Below, piece after piece: positions 1 through 8,502 of a stretch of 64,000 nt of DNA. The notes below the pieces were generated by a model. That model was not told the DNA's origin, made no database searches, and saw only the letters and a program-made list of their open reading frames with translations. How positions within the stretch are numbered: position 1 is the first letter of the stretch; each line of letters opens with the position of its first letter. Origin of the DNA: Vibrio celticus (GTDB lineage: Bacteria; Pseudomonadota; Gammaproteobacteria; Enterobacterales; Vibrionaceae); assembly GCF_024347335.1 (NCBI RefSeq), contig NZ_AP025463.1, forward strand, positions 1,302,001 to 1,366,000, in the 5' to 3' direction. The translations under genes and the position numbers were made by a program.

Positions 1-1124
1 CTGGCGGCATCATACTAGTCATCGCTGCGGCGATCGCAATGTTTGTAGCAAACTCACCACTGAACGAAATGTACCAAGGTGTACTTCACAGTTACGTTCT
101 TGGTATGTCTGTGTCTCACTGGATTAATGATGGCTTAATGGCTGTCTTCTTCCTTCTAATCGGCTTAGAAGTTAAGCGCGAACTTTTAGAAGGCGCATTA
201 AAGTCTAAAGAGACAGCAATCTTCCCAGCTATCGCAGCTGTGGGTGGTATGCTAGCTCCTGCACTTATTTACGTGCTATTTAACTCAAGTAACCCTGAAG
301 CGCTTCAAGGTTGGGCTATCCCAGCAGCGACTGATATCGCATTCGCATTGGGTATCATGGCTCTTCTTGGCAACCGTGTACCTGTAAGCTTGAAGGTATT
401 CCTGCTTGCACTGGCAATTATCGATGACCTAGGTGTTGTTGTTATCATTGCTCTGTTCTACTCAGGCGACCTATCAACACTTGCACTTACAGTTGGCTTC
501 ATCGCGACTGGTGTGTTGTTCATGCTAAACAACAAGCATGTGACTAAGCTGAGTGTTTATCTCATTGTTGGTGCAATTCTGTGGTTCGCAGTATTGAAGT
601 CTGGTGTTCACGCAACATTGGCAGGTGTAGTAATTGGTTTTGCTATCCCACTGAAAGGTAATAAAGGGGAGCGTTCTCCACTGAAACACTTAGAGCATGC
701 TCTGCACCCATACGTCGCTTTTGCAATTTTGCCAATCTTCGCATTTGCAAACGCAGGTATCTCACTAGAAGGCATCTCAATTTCAAACCTTACAGGTATG
801 CTACCGCTTGGTATTGCTATGGGTCTATTGGTTGGTAAGCCACTGGGTATCTTCCTATTCAGCTGGGGGGCTGTGAAAACCGGCGTAGCTAAGCTTCCTG
901 AAGGTGTGAACTTCATGAACATCTTCGCAGTATCTGTGTTGTGTGGTATTGGCTTTACGATGTCTATTTTTATCTCGTCACTGGCATTTGGTCAAACGAA
1001 CGCAGATTTTGATACGCTTGCTCGATTAGGTATCTTGATGGGCTCAACGACTGCAGCTATCTTAGGTTACTTCCTGCTAAGTATTTCTCTACCGAAAACT
1101 AAGCATCAAGAAGTAAAACTATAA
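1..1124 (+). CDS. nhaA: Na+/H+ antiporter NhaA, 5'-partial
   Basis: The reading frame is open from base 3, ahead of the first ATG at 39, so the gene begins outside the window and about 373 residues are visible. The protein is an inner-membrane electrogenic sodium/proton antiporter used in sodium and pH homeostasis. The family signature is clear: a segment with ATDIAFALGIMALLG followed by AIIDDLGVVVIIALFY, whose double aspartate matches the ion-binding D163/D164 pair of E. coli NhaA. Alternating hydrophobic segments run to the end, which carries a short charged tail (KTKHQEVKL). A strong hairpin follows at 1234-1271. Identification is secure from the sequence pattern. Confidence 0.96.
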   Translation, partial: GGIILVIAAAIAMFVANSPLNEMYQGVLHSYVLGMSVSHWINDGLMAVFFLLIGLEVKRELLEGALKSKETAIFPAIAAVGGMLAPALIYVLFNSSNPEALQGWAIPAATDIAFALGIMALLGNRVPVSLKVFLLALAIIDDLGVVVIIALFYSGDLSTLALTVGFIATGVLFMLNNKHVTKLSVYLIVGAILWFAVLKSGVHATLAGVVIGFAIPLKGNKGERSPLKHLEHALHPYVAFAILPIFAFANAGISLEGISISNLTGMLPLGIAMGLLVGKPLGIFLFSWGAVKTGVAKLPEGVNFMNIFAVSVLCGIGFTMSIFISSLAFGQTNADFDTLARLGILMGSTTAAILGYFLLSISLPKTKHQEVKL

Positions 1125-1233
1125 TCGGTAGTAGGCTCGCTTAATAGGGAGCCTGCTCACTGAGTAACAAGTCAACTTCTGTGTAGCAAGAAGAGTCACA
1201 GAGTCTCCCTCGACTCATGTGACGACAAAGAAC

Positions 1234-1271
1234 AATAAAGCCGTGATGGGCAACCCTATCACGGCTTTATT
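1234..1271. terminator. bidirectional hairpin terminator after nhaA
   Basis: A near-perfect inverted repeat with arms AATAAAGCCGTGAT and ATCACGGCTTTATT around a GGGCAACCCT loop. The A-rich left arm and T-rich right arm suit termination of nhaA and of the convergent lipoprotein gene. Confidence 0.85.
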
Positions 1272-1344
1272 GATCTTATAACTAAGCTGCTGTTGTTCGA
1301 CACCCGCGCTACGTCACATCTAGATCCACAGTGACAATGTCACG

Positions 1345-1956
1345 CTATTTTTCAAGCGTGGTAAATATGGTCCACTCCTCGACGATTTGTTCACTTAACC
1401 CTACCACAGTCGCTGTTACCTTACGGTTCAATGCGTGTGAAGTAGGGTCGTCGCCATCGCTTTCTAGGCGCTCTTCACCATAGCCGACAATTCGCACTCG
1501 TTCTGGTTCGATACCATTCGACAGTAACTCGTCTTGAACATTGTTTGCTCGTTTTTTTGATAGGTCTAAGTTGTACTCGTTAGAACCCACTTTACTCGCA
1601 TAGCCTTGTATTTCAATCGAGGCACTTTTGTAGGTTTCAAGAAACTCTGCCATCGTGCTGATCTGGTCTGAGAAGATCGGGTTCACTTCAAATGAATCAT
1701 GAGCAAAGAGTATTTTTAGCTGTCTGACTTCTTCCGCACGAATCGTTTCTCCACAACCATCATTGTCTACTTGTGATGTCTCAGGCGTACCTGGACAGAT
1801 ATCACGAGCGTTCACCACACCATCTCTATCATCGTCTTGCAGGTCTGCAATCTGTTCTGCTTCAGGTGTCTCGATATAAGCCTCTTCCTGCTGGTTTGAA
1901 CAGGCAAATAAAGTCATCGTTAACACGGGAAGTAATAAGTAAGGTATTTTCATCAT
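1345..1956 (-). CDS. OmpA-like domain lipoprotein next to LapE/TolC
   Basis: A predicted lipoprotein of 203 residues, starting at the ATG that overlaps the TolC-like stop codon by one base (TAATG) with GGAG upstream. The N-terminus is a short signal peptide ending in the lipobox LFAC. A calcium-binding-like segment (DDDRDGVVNARDICPG) follows, then a C-terminal OmpA peptidoglycan-binding domain (EIQGYASKVGSNEYNLDLSKKRA, VRIVGYGEERL). It probably anchors to peptidoglycan in the periplasm. The overlap with the upstream TolC gene indicates translational coupling and a shared role with the adhesin export system. An upstream in-frame ATG at 1980 would lie inside the TolC gene and gives a poorer signal peptide, so it was not chosen. 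Confidence 0.85.
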   Translation of the reverse strand: MMKIPYLLLPVLTMTLFACSNQQEEAYIETPEAEQIADLQDDDRDGVVNARDICPGTPETSQVDNDGCGETIRAEEVRQLKILFAHDSFEVNPIFSDQISTMAEFLETYKSASIEIQGYASKVGSNEYNLDLSKKRANNVQDELLSNGIEPERVRIVGYGEERLESDGDDPTSHALNRKVTATVVGLSEQIVEEWTIFTTLEK

Positions 1957-3263
1957 TAATACTCCACGGGCGTAGTCCACTCTTCTGGAATGTCGACCAG
2001 TAGAGCGTTCAATAAAGAACCTGTAGCGTTCATCACACGGTACTTAGCGTACTGCTCTGAATAGTGGGCATCTAGGTAATCTTTACGGGCTTCAAATAGT
2101 TCGTTCTCAGTGTTGAGTAAGTCAAGCAGAGTACGTTTGCCTATTCGGTATTGTTTTTCATATGCGATAACAGTTTCCGAAGCTGAATCAACATGATCAG
2201 ATAAGAAGTTCTTTTGTTGTAACGTTAGATCCAATGCACTCCATGAGAGGCGAAGACCTTCTTCCACTTGTCGATAAGCGCGATCTCTCAGATCTTTTGC
2301 TTTGTTCAATTGGTATGCCGCAGCTTCTGAATTAGCACTGTCTGTTCCGCCGTTGTACAAGTTATATCGCATGCGTAGCATCGCGAGGGTCTCTTGACTT
2401 GAGCCTTCATCGCCACCTGCATCATCACGCCATGACTGAGAAGCCTCGATGGAGAAGGTAGGGTAGTTCACGCCCTTTGATTGTTTGTATTGGAAGTGGG
2501 CTGAATCGACATCTGCGTTTGCAACTTTGATCACTGGGTGTTGGTCTAATGCATCAACAATGGCGTCAGTTAACGACAAAGGAATTTTAGAAATATCGGC
2601 TCTTGGGTAAATCAAGCCTAGGGGTTCTTGACCCACCACTCGTCTAAACTGGGTGTGGGTATCGATCAAATTATTCTGTGCGGCCAACAAATTACCATGA
2701 GCCTTCGCAATCCTAGCTTCTACCTGCGATACATCAGCTGTCGAACCTATGCCTGAATTCGCTCGTTTCTTTATGTCTTTATAGATTTTCTTGTGTATTG
2801 AAAGATTACTTTCTGACAGTGCCAGCACTTCAGTGGCTTTCACTGCATCTAGATAGATTTGTGTTACCTCCAGAGCTTTGTCTTCGGCATCCGCGATCAA
2901 TTGCAAACGTACCGACTCGGCTTCTGCGGCGGTACGATCAATGTCGTTCAGCGTCGCAGAACCATCCCACAGCAATTGAGTGAGGGAAATCGTCGCTTCC
3001 TTTCGTGTTAGATCCGTATCGGGGCCGTTATTTGGTGCAGGGTTTATGCCTTCGTAACCAATACCAGCATCAAGGTCGATGCTGGGCTTGTACGCTCCTC
3101 CAGAGGCATCATTACGTTTTTTCACGCTCACATATTCGTTGAAGATGCTTTTTATCTCTGGATTCGTCGCCAAAGTAATAGCAACAGACTGTTCCAGAGT
3201 TTGAGCGGTGAGTGGTGTTGAAGCAACTAAGCAACACATAATGGATAATTTAAACAATTTCAA
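1956..3263 (-). CDS. TolC-family outer-membrane channel (LapE/AggA-like)
   Basis: 435 residues with a Sec signal peptide (MKLFKLSIMCCLVASTPLTA). The body shows the repeated long helical segments of TolC-family outer-membrane efflux proteins (ITLATNPEIKSIFNEY near the N-terminus, YEKQYRIGKRTLLDLLNTENELFEARKDYLDAHY near the C-terminus). TolC proteins form the outer-membrane exit duct of type I secretion systems. It is divergent from the VCBS adhesin gene and translationally coupled to an OmpA-like lipoprotein, the arrangement usual for LapE-type channels that serve giant adhesins. The matching ABC exporter and membrane-fusion protein are not adjacent and must lie elsewhere if this assignment is right. 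Confidence 0.88.
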   Translation of the reverse strand: MKLFKLSIMCCLVASTPLTAQTLEQSVAITLATNPEIKSIFNEYVSVKKRNDASGGAYKPSIDLDAGIGYEGINPAPNNGPDTDLTRKEATISLTQLLWDGSATLNDIDRTAAEAESVRLQLIADAEDKALEVTQIYLDAVKATEVLALSESNLSIHKKIYKDIKKRANSGIGSTADVSQVEARIAKAHGNLLAAQNNLIDTHTQFRRVVGQEPLGLIYPRADISKIPLSLTDAIVDALDQHPVIKVANADVDSAHFQYKQSKGVNYPTFSIEASQSWRDDAGGDEGSSQETLAMLRMRYNLYNGGTDSANSEAAAYQLNKAKDLRDRAYRQVEEGLRLSWSALDLTLQQKNFLSDHVDSASETVIAYEKQYRIGKRTLLDLLNTENELFEARKDYLDAHYSEQYAKYRVMNATGSLLNALLVDIPEEWTTPVEY

Positions 3264-3563
3264 AGTAGCTCTCCTTCTACTTTCAATGTCTCATCCGTTT
3301 CCCAACCTACGTTTACCGCTGAATTGAGAGAAGGGTATTAAATGAAGCTTAGGACATTTGCAAAAAAATGCGAAGTTTGTTGGTTTTTTTTTGAATGTAA
3401 GTCGCTATTGCCATTGACTAATTTAAAAAGTACCAGATTTACCAACTTTTAGTGAGTTGATTATCAATAGTGCCACTACTAGATTTATTGTAGGAAATAG
3501 CCACAGCGCAGGGTGGGATTGATTCCGCGTTTGGCGTGTTCTGGGCAGAAGTGGGAATATGAT
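3264..3563. promoter_or_regulatory. divergent promoter region, tolC-like / adhesin
   Basis: A 300-base AT-rich interval between divergently transcribed genes. It contains T-runs around 3384-3392 and a small palindrome TTGATTATCAA near 3456. No promoter or operator can be fixed with confidence. Confidence 0.4.
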
Positions 3564-6500
3564 ATGGGAAATATCAACCTAAATATACTAGGTCTTGCTA
3601 GTGGGAGTGTAGTGCTCGACGCTCAAGGCCAAGTTAGACGTTTGTCTCCGGGCGAACAACCAGCGGCCAGCGACGTAATTATCAGTTTTGATACTAGTGA
3701 AGAAAATGTGCCAAGTGTTTCTGCACGTTTTGTAGATAACCAGGGCCAACAAAATGTGCTAGATACTGATGACGCGATCGCTCAAGTTCAGCGTGCTATT
3801 GAAGAAGGATTTGATCCAACGGAACTAGGAGATGAGTTTGATACTGCCGCTGGTGAGGAAGGCTCTAGTTTGACCAACAGCGGTAGGATTGAACGTACTG
3901 GGGCTGAAACTCAAGCTGCCACAAATTTTGAAACTGACGGGTTTGAGTCTCAAGGTCTGTCGGAAACTCAAAGTCTTGCTCTTTTTGATATTATCGCCTT
4001 TGCGCTTATTTCAGGTGAAACTAATGTTATTGAGTTTGAGCAAGATGCACCTATTGAAACTGGGGGCGCTTTAACGAGTGAAGACCCAGACGTTACCTTT
4101 ATTGTTAAAGAGGTCGCTGGGGATAATGATCTCGGTACTTTTGTTGTAAACGAAGATGGTACTTGGACCTTCGTGGCCAACAGTCCTTATGATGAGCTTG
4201 CGGATGGTGAGCAAATTCAAGACTCGACGACAGTACAAACCTCCGATGGAGGCGAACAAGTCATTACAGTAACGATAATTGGTACTGATGATGTAGCTGT
4301 GGCTACTGATGACTCGGGCAGTGTGACTGAGGACATTGATGTAGATGAAATCACCAATCAATTAGTGACATCCGGTCAGATTGTGATTACAGATGTAGAC
4401 AGCGACACTCCTACTTTTTCAGCTGACGGTGAGTTTAACCTCGTAGGTTCAACAAACGAATCACAGCTAGGTGTATTGAACATCGACCCTGATGGTGCTT
4501 GGACTTACGTAGTTAACAACGATGACGTTCAGTACTTGGATGACGATGAGTTCGTTACTGAAGTTTATACTGTGACAGCAAGTGACGGTACTACGAGTGA
4601 GGTGATCATCACTATTAACGGTGCCGATGACCCATCTGATATAACCGTAGGTGAAGGTGATTCAGACACTGGTGAAGTGACTGAGGATGTTAATGTTGAC
4701 CAAGAGAGCAACAACTTAATTACTTCTGGGACACTAACGATCACCGATGTTGACGATAACGACGTCGCTGCTTTTCAACCAAACGGTGTGTTTAATCCAG
4801 AAGGCTCAACCAATGATACCGCGTTGGGTATGTTGACCATTACCGACGATGGTGAATGGACGTACGTTGTAGATAACGATGAAGTGCAATATCTTGATGA
4901 CGATGAGTTCGTTACCGAGGTTTATACAGTTACTGCGATTGACGGAACCACAAGTGAAGTGACCATCACCATCAACGGTGCCGATGATCCGTCAGAGATT
5001 ACTGTTGGTGAAGGTGATTCTGACTTGGGTGAAGTGACGGAAGATGTCGATGTCGATCCTGAAAGCAATGACTTGATGGCGACAGGAACATTGACGATCA
5101 CTGATGTTGATGCCAATGATGTCGCTGCTTTTGAACCCAACGGAACGTTTAATCCGGAAGGTTCGACCAATGATACCGCGTTGGGTATGTTGACCATAAC
5201 CGATGATGGAGCATGGACTTACGTCGTGGACAACGATGATGTGCAATACCTTGACGACGATGAGGTCGTCACTGAGGTTTACACGGTTACTGCTATTGAC
5301 GGAACCACAAGTGAAGTAACCATAACCATCAACGGTGCCGATGATCCATCCGAGATTACCGTTGGTGAAGGTGACTCTGATATGGGTGAGGTGACGGAAG
5401 ATGTCGATGTCGATCCTGAAAGCAATGACTTGATGGCGACGGGAACACTGACGATTACTGATGTAGATGCCAATGATGTTGCGGCCTTTGAACCTAACGG
5501 AACGTTTAATCCAGAAGGTTCGACCAATGATACCGCGTTAGGTATGTTGACCATAACCGATGATGGCGAATGGACGTACGTTGTAGATAACGATGATGTG
5601 CAATATCTTGATGACGATGAGTTCGTTACAGAGGTTTACACGGTTACTGCGATTGACGGAACCACAAGCGAAGTGACCATCACCATCAATGGTGCCGATG
5701 ATCCATCTGAGATTACCGTTGGTGAAGGTGATTCTGACCTGGGTGAGGTGACGGAAGATGTTAATGTCGATCCTGATACCAACGAACTTTCAGCGTCAGG
5801 TACTTTAACGATTACTGATGTCGACACGAGTGACATGCCCGCCTTTAAACCTAATGGTGTGTTTACCCCTATTGGGTCTACTTATGCACTTGCTTTGGGT
5901 ATGTTAACGATTACTCCAGAGGGCGCATGGAGTTATGTCGTTGATAACGATGCGGTTCAATACTTGAATGATGATGACACGGTTATTGAAAGATATGTGG
6001 TAACCGCGATCGATGGTGTAGAGCATGTTATCGAGATAACAATCAATGGTGTCAATGACGCACCTGAAGCGACCAGCTTTACGGTCGTTAATGATGAGGA
6101 CGCGATTATACCTATTCTCTTCGATTCTGAAGATGGCGGCATGCCAGATTATATCTCGGATATAGAAGATGACCATGATGACATTCCACTTAATATTCGA
6201 ATCGAAAGTTTGCCAACCAACGGCAGCCTTTTGTATACCGATGAAAATGGCGTCACGAGAGAAATCGTACAGTCTGATGTTGATAACGGTGAGTTGTTTG
6301 TTCCGAACAATATCAGTTTTGTAGCTGGGCCTGGAGAAATGTTTGAAATGGGCTTTAGTGGCGATCCTGAGGATATGCCAGAGCTTGTTGATGGTTTCTA
6401 TAATTGGGGTGTGGAAGTTTCACCAACAGAGAGACTTATTACGCTAGATAACGGTAATACGATTACACTAACGATCGAAGATAACAATAATAAACCGTTG

Positions 6501-7373
6501 AAACAGTATCAAGGTGAACAACCTCATGTTGGCTTTGGTATTGGTGATACTGATGGTAGAGGTATGAACAAACAGGAGACCTTGGTCCTCGACTTTACTA
6601 ATAATCCATTAGAGGTTGTTGATTTTGGTTTAGATGGGTTGGGTGGTTCATTTAACACTGATAGCAATGTTTATGTTGAAGTGCTCTATACCTTTGCTGA
6701 TGGCACGACTCAGACGGAGCAATATCAAAAAGATCCAGGAGATACGGGGAATAGCCAAATTCTGTATGATTTTAGTTATTCTTCACCAGACAATCCGATT
6801 GTTGGGATGGAGCTGTCATCGACAGGGGGCAGTTGGGAGTTACGCTATGTCCAAGGTAACGAGGCAGTAACCGAAGACCCGCAGTTTGATTATGTCGCGG
6901 TCGACTCTAATGGTGCAGAAAGCACGGTAGAGACGGTCACCATAGATATCGAAGAACCGCAGCAATATAACGTTATTAGTGCTGCGAGTAATGAACCTTT
7001 GTATGCCGAGTCAGGCAACGATCTGCTGATTGGAGATAGCGGAAACAACATTTTCACTTGGCTAGACTCTGCGCTCGACAACGGTACTGATATTATTAAA
7101 GATTTCGAGCTTTATACAGGTGGTTCTGGGGATCTGATTGACCTCAATGATTTGGTCGAAGACCCTCAAGATGAGACTCAAATGGCCGAGCTACTTGATG
7201 CGATTGAGGTCTCTGTCGACGGAGAAGATATCGCGTTGTCCATTCCAATCAATGGAGGGGATGATGTCCAAACTATCGTTGTTGAGGGGATTGCGACTGA
7301 ACTAGGTGGTTCGGTTGACCTAGGTAATGACCTAGCCGTGCTGGGAGAGCTGATAAAAAATGATGCTGCTTAA
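3564..7373 (+). CDS. LapA-type VCBS-repeat adhesin, type I secreted
   Basis: A 1269-residue extracellular adhesin if started at the ATG at 3564; the longer frame from 3513 begins with implausible residues. The first ~90 residues (MGNINLNILGLASGSVVLDAQG) resemble the N-terminal retention module that holds LapA-type adhesins in the outer-membrane channel. A TAAG motif at residues 94-97 matches the site cut by LapG proteases in known LapA proteins. Five VCBS-type repeats of 119 residues follow (about residues 240-835), then a diverse C-terminal region. The last ~120 residues hold a glycine/aspartate-rich type I secretion target (GNDLLIGDSGNN, DIIKDFELYTGGSGDLIDLNDL). It is divergent from its probable TolC-like channel. 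It is short compared with the giant adhesins of this class. The product is highly acidic, as usual for calcium-binding repeats. Confidence 0.88.
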   Translation: MGNINLNILGLASGSVVLDAQGQVRRLSPGEQPAASDVIISFDTSEENVPSVSARFVDNQGQQNVLDTDDAIAQVQRAIEEGFDPTELGDEFDTAAGEEGSSLTNSGRIERTGAETQAATNFETDGFESQGLSETQSLALFDIIAFALISGETNVIEFEQDAPIETGGALTSEDPDVTFIVKEVAGDNDLGTFVVNEDGTWTFVANSPYDELADGEQIQDSTTVQTSDGGEQVITVTIIGTDDVAVATDDSGSVTEDIDVDEITNQLVTSGQIVITDVDSDTPTFSADGEFNLVGSTNESQLGVLNIDPDGAWTYVVNNDDVQYLDDDEFVTEVYTVTASDGTTSEVIITINGADDPSDITVGEGDSDTGEVTEDVNVDQESNNLITSGTLTITDVDDNDVAAFQPNGVFNPEGSTNDTALGMLTITDDGEWTYVVDNDEVQYLDDDEFVTEVYTVTAIDGTTSEVTITINGADDPSEITVGEGDSDLGEVTEDVDVDPESNDLMATGTLTITDVDANDVAAFEPNGTFNPEGSTNDTALGMLTITDDGAWTYVVDNDDVQYLDDDEVVTEVYTVTAIDGTTSEVTITINGADDPSEITVGEGDSDMGEVTEDVDVDPESNDLMATGTLTITDVDANDVAAFEPNGTFNPEGSTNDTALGMLTITDDGEWTYVVDNDDVQYLDDDEFVTEVYTVTAIDGTTSEVTITINGADDPSEITVGEGDSDLGEVTEDVNVDPDTNELSASGTLTITDVDTSDMPAFKPNGVFTPIGSTYALALGMLTITPEGAWSYVVDNDAVQYLNDDDTVIERYVVTAIDGVEHVIEITINGVNDAPEATSFTVVNDEDAIIPILFDSEDGGMPDYISDIEDDHDDIPLNIRIESLPTNGSLLYTDENGVTREIVQSDVDNGELFVPNNISFVAGPGEMFEMGFSGDPEDMPELVDGFYNWGVEVSPTERLITLDNGNTITLTIEDNNNKPLKQYQGEQPHVGFGIGDTDGRGMNKQETLVLDFTNNPLEVVDFGLDGLGGSFNTDSNVYVEVLYTFADGTTQTEQYQKDPGDTGNSQILYDFSYSSPDNPIVGMELSSTGGSWELRYVQGNEAVTEDPQFDYVAVDSNGAESTVETVTIDIEEPQQYNVISAASNEPLYAESGNDLLIGDSGNNIFTWLDSALDNGTDIIKDFELYTGGSGDLIDLNDLVEDPQDETQMAELLDAIEVSVDGEDIALSIPINGGDDVQTIVVEGIATELGGSVDLGNDLAVLGELIKNDAA
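4284..6068 (+). repeat. five tandem 357-bp VCBS-coding repeats
   Basis: The phrase coding ITVGEGDSD recurs at 4641, 4998, 5355 and 5712, exactly 357 bases (119 residues) apart. The units starting 4641, 4998 and 5355 are nearly identical at DNA level, the flanking units are more diverged, so recent unit duplication or gene conversion is likely. Confidence 0.9.
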
Positions 7374-7409
7374 TTAGATAATGTGAAAGGTTCTAACGTT
7401 TAACGTAAG

Positions 7410-7437
7410 AAAAGCCCTCGATTTCGGGGGCTTTTTT
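7410..7437 (+). terminator. rho-independent terminator of the adhesin gene
   Basis: Stem GCCCTCG / CGGGGGC with an ATTT loop followed by six Ts, 36 bases after the adhesin stop codon. Confidence 0.88.
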
Positions 7438-7479
7438 GTGTCGAGTACCTGCTAAAGAAAAGGTATCGGAACAACACAC

Positions 7480-7510
7480 AAAAAAAAGCCCAAACCAACG
7501 TGGTTTGGGC
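7480..7510 (-). terminator. minus-strand intrinsic terminator
   Basis: A perfect ten-base stem (GCCCAAACCA / TGGTTTGGGC, loop ACG) is followed on the minus strand by eight Ts. No protein gene on the minus strand leads into it, so it may end an unannotated minus-strand transcript or act as a second barrier after the adhesin gene. Confidence 0.8.
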
Positions 7511-7817
7511 GGATACAAGTATAGGAGTTAATAAGGAAAATGCAGTAATTAAGAAAGCAGTGAGAAGAACAAGTTTGACGGCCTGTTAAACTTCTAAATA
7601 CGCTGTTTTCTATATAATTTATGACCCACCATTTCCATTTCAGTTCCAAGAAAATTCATTATTTTTTTCTTTTTTTGTAAACACACAGCGATTCAATCGG
7701 TTAGTGCTGAGTTTTATTAACTGGTACGACCAATTTGTGAAAATGTGATGTTGCCTGCTTGTTAAATAAATGTACTAAGCGTATATTTCAAACAGTTGTT
7801 TAATACGAGTGATTGAA
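7511..7817. promoter_or_regulatory. intergenic region upstream of TetR gene
   Basis: 307 bases without a credible protein gene. It is AT-rich, with poly-T stretches at 7661-7677. It contains the TetR-proximal palindrome at 7790-7801 and could hold a small RNA on the minus strand ending at 7480, but no clear promoter for one was found. Confidence 0.4.
7790..7801. promoter_or_regulatory. AAAC-N4-GTTT palindrome, possible PsrA-type operator
   Basis: The site AAACAGTTGTTT lies 16 bases before the TetR-family ATG. PsrA-type fatty-acid regulators recognise CAAAC/GTTTG half sites with short spacers, and the gene is next to fadE, so autoregulation by the downstream protein is a reasonable inference. 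The palindrome is short and could be coincidental. Confidence 0.45.
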
Positions 7818-8447
7818 ATGGCACCAAGAAGTACAACCAAAGACAAAATCTTAGATGTGGCTGAAGGCTTATTTGCTGAGCACGGTTTTAATGACACCTC
7901 TTTACGCACGATTACGAGTAAAGCGAATGTCAACTTAGCTTCAGTGAACTATCACTTTGGCGATAAGAAGACTCTGGTTCGTGCGGTACTCAATCGTTAC
8001 TTAGAAGCATTTATGCCAGCACTGCAAGATGCATTAGTGAACTTAAACTTGAACGAAACGTATTCTATGAGTGACGTGTTTGAGTCGTTGAGACAGCCAC
8101 TAAGAGCACTTAATGATGTTAGGCCAAATGGTACAAGCCGGTTCATGTTACTTATCGGCAGAGGCTATACAGATGTGCAAGGACACTTGCGTTGGTTCAT
8201 TACAACTCGCTACAGCGAAGTACTGACTCTGTTTACGACGTCAGTAATGAAAGCGAATCCGAACCTCACTCAAGAGCAGTTATTTTGGCGTTTACACTTC
8301 ACCCTTGGGACTTGTGTTTTCACCATGGCGTCTAGCCAAGCTCTAATAGAAATTGCAGAGAATGACTACGACACAAAGATAGATGCGAAGGCAGTGGTCG
8401 ATATTCTCATTCCATTTTTGGCCGCTGGCATGTCAGCAAAAGAATAA
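7818..8447 (+). CDS. TetR-family regulator, PsrA-like, next to fadE
   Basis: 209 residues from the ATG at 7818 (a GTG three codons earlier is a weaker choice). The N-terminal 60 residues form a TetR DNA-binding domain (TTKDKILDVAEGLFAEHGFNDTSLRTI, then ANVNLASVNYHFGDKKTL). The C-terminal ligand domain is helical and variable. It lies 55 bases upstream of fadE in the same direction. PsrA-type TetR regulators control fatty acid beta-oxidation genes in related bacteria, so control of fadE in response to long-chain acyl-CoA is inferred from position and general similarity. The exact ligand cannot be read from the sequence. Confidence 0.82.
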   Translation: MAPRSTTKDKILDVAEGLFAEHGFNDTSLRTITSKANVNLASVNYHFGDKKTLVRAVLNRYLEAFMPALQDALVNLNLNETYSMSDVFESLRQPLRALNDVRPNGTSRFMLLIGRGYTDVQGHLRWFITTRYSEVLTLFTTSVMKANPNLTQEQLFWRLHFTLGTCVFTMASSQALIEIAENDYDTKIDAKAVVDILIPFLAAGMSAKE

Positions 8448-8502
8448 AACAATAAAAAGCAAAATATTCACAAACAATATAGTGAACAAAAGGATCTGAA
8501 CT

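Noticed and set aside
4922..5836. Antisense open frames across the VCBS repeats
   Set aside because: They recur with the 357-base repeat and reflect its base composition, not real genes.
7391..7404. TAACGTTTAA as a further LacI-type operator
   Set aside because: It lies just after the adhesin stop codon, far outside the glycan locus, with a core mismatch; treated as background.
7452..7649. Minus-strand frame of 65 codons
   Set aside because: It runs through a perfect intrinsic terminator and has no ribosome site.
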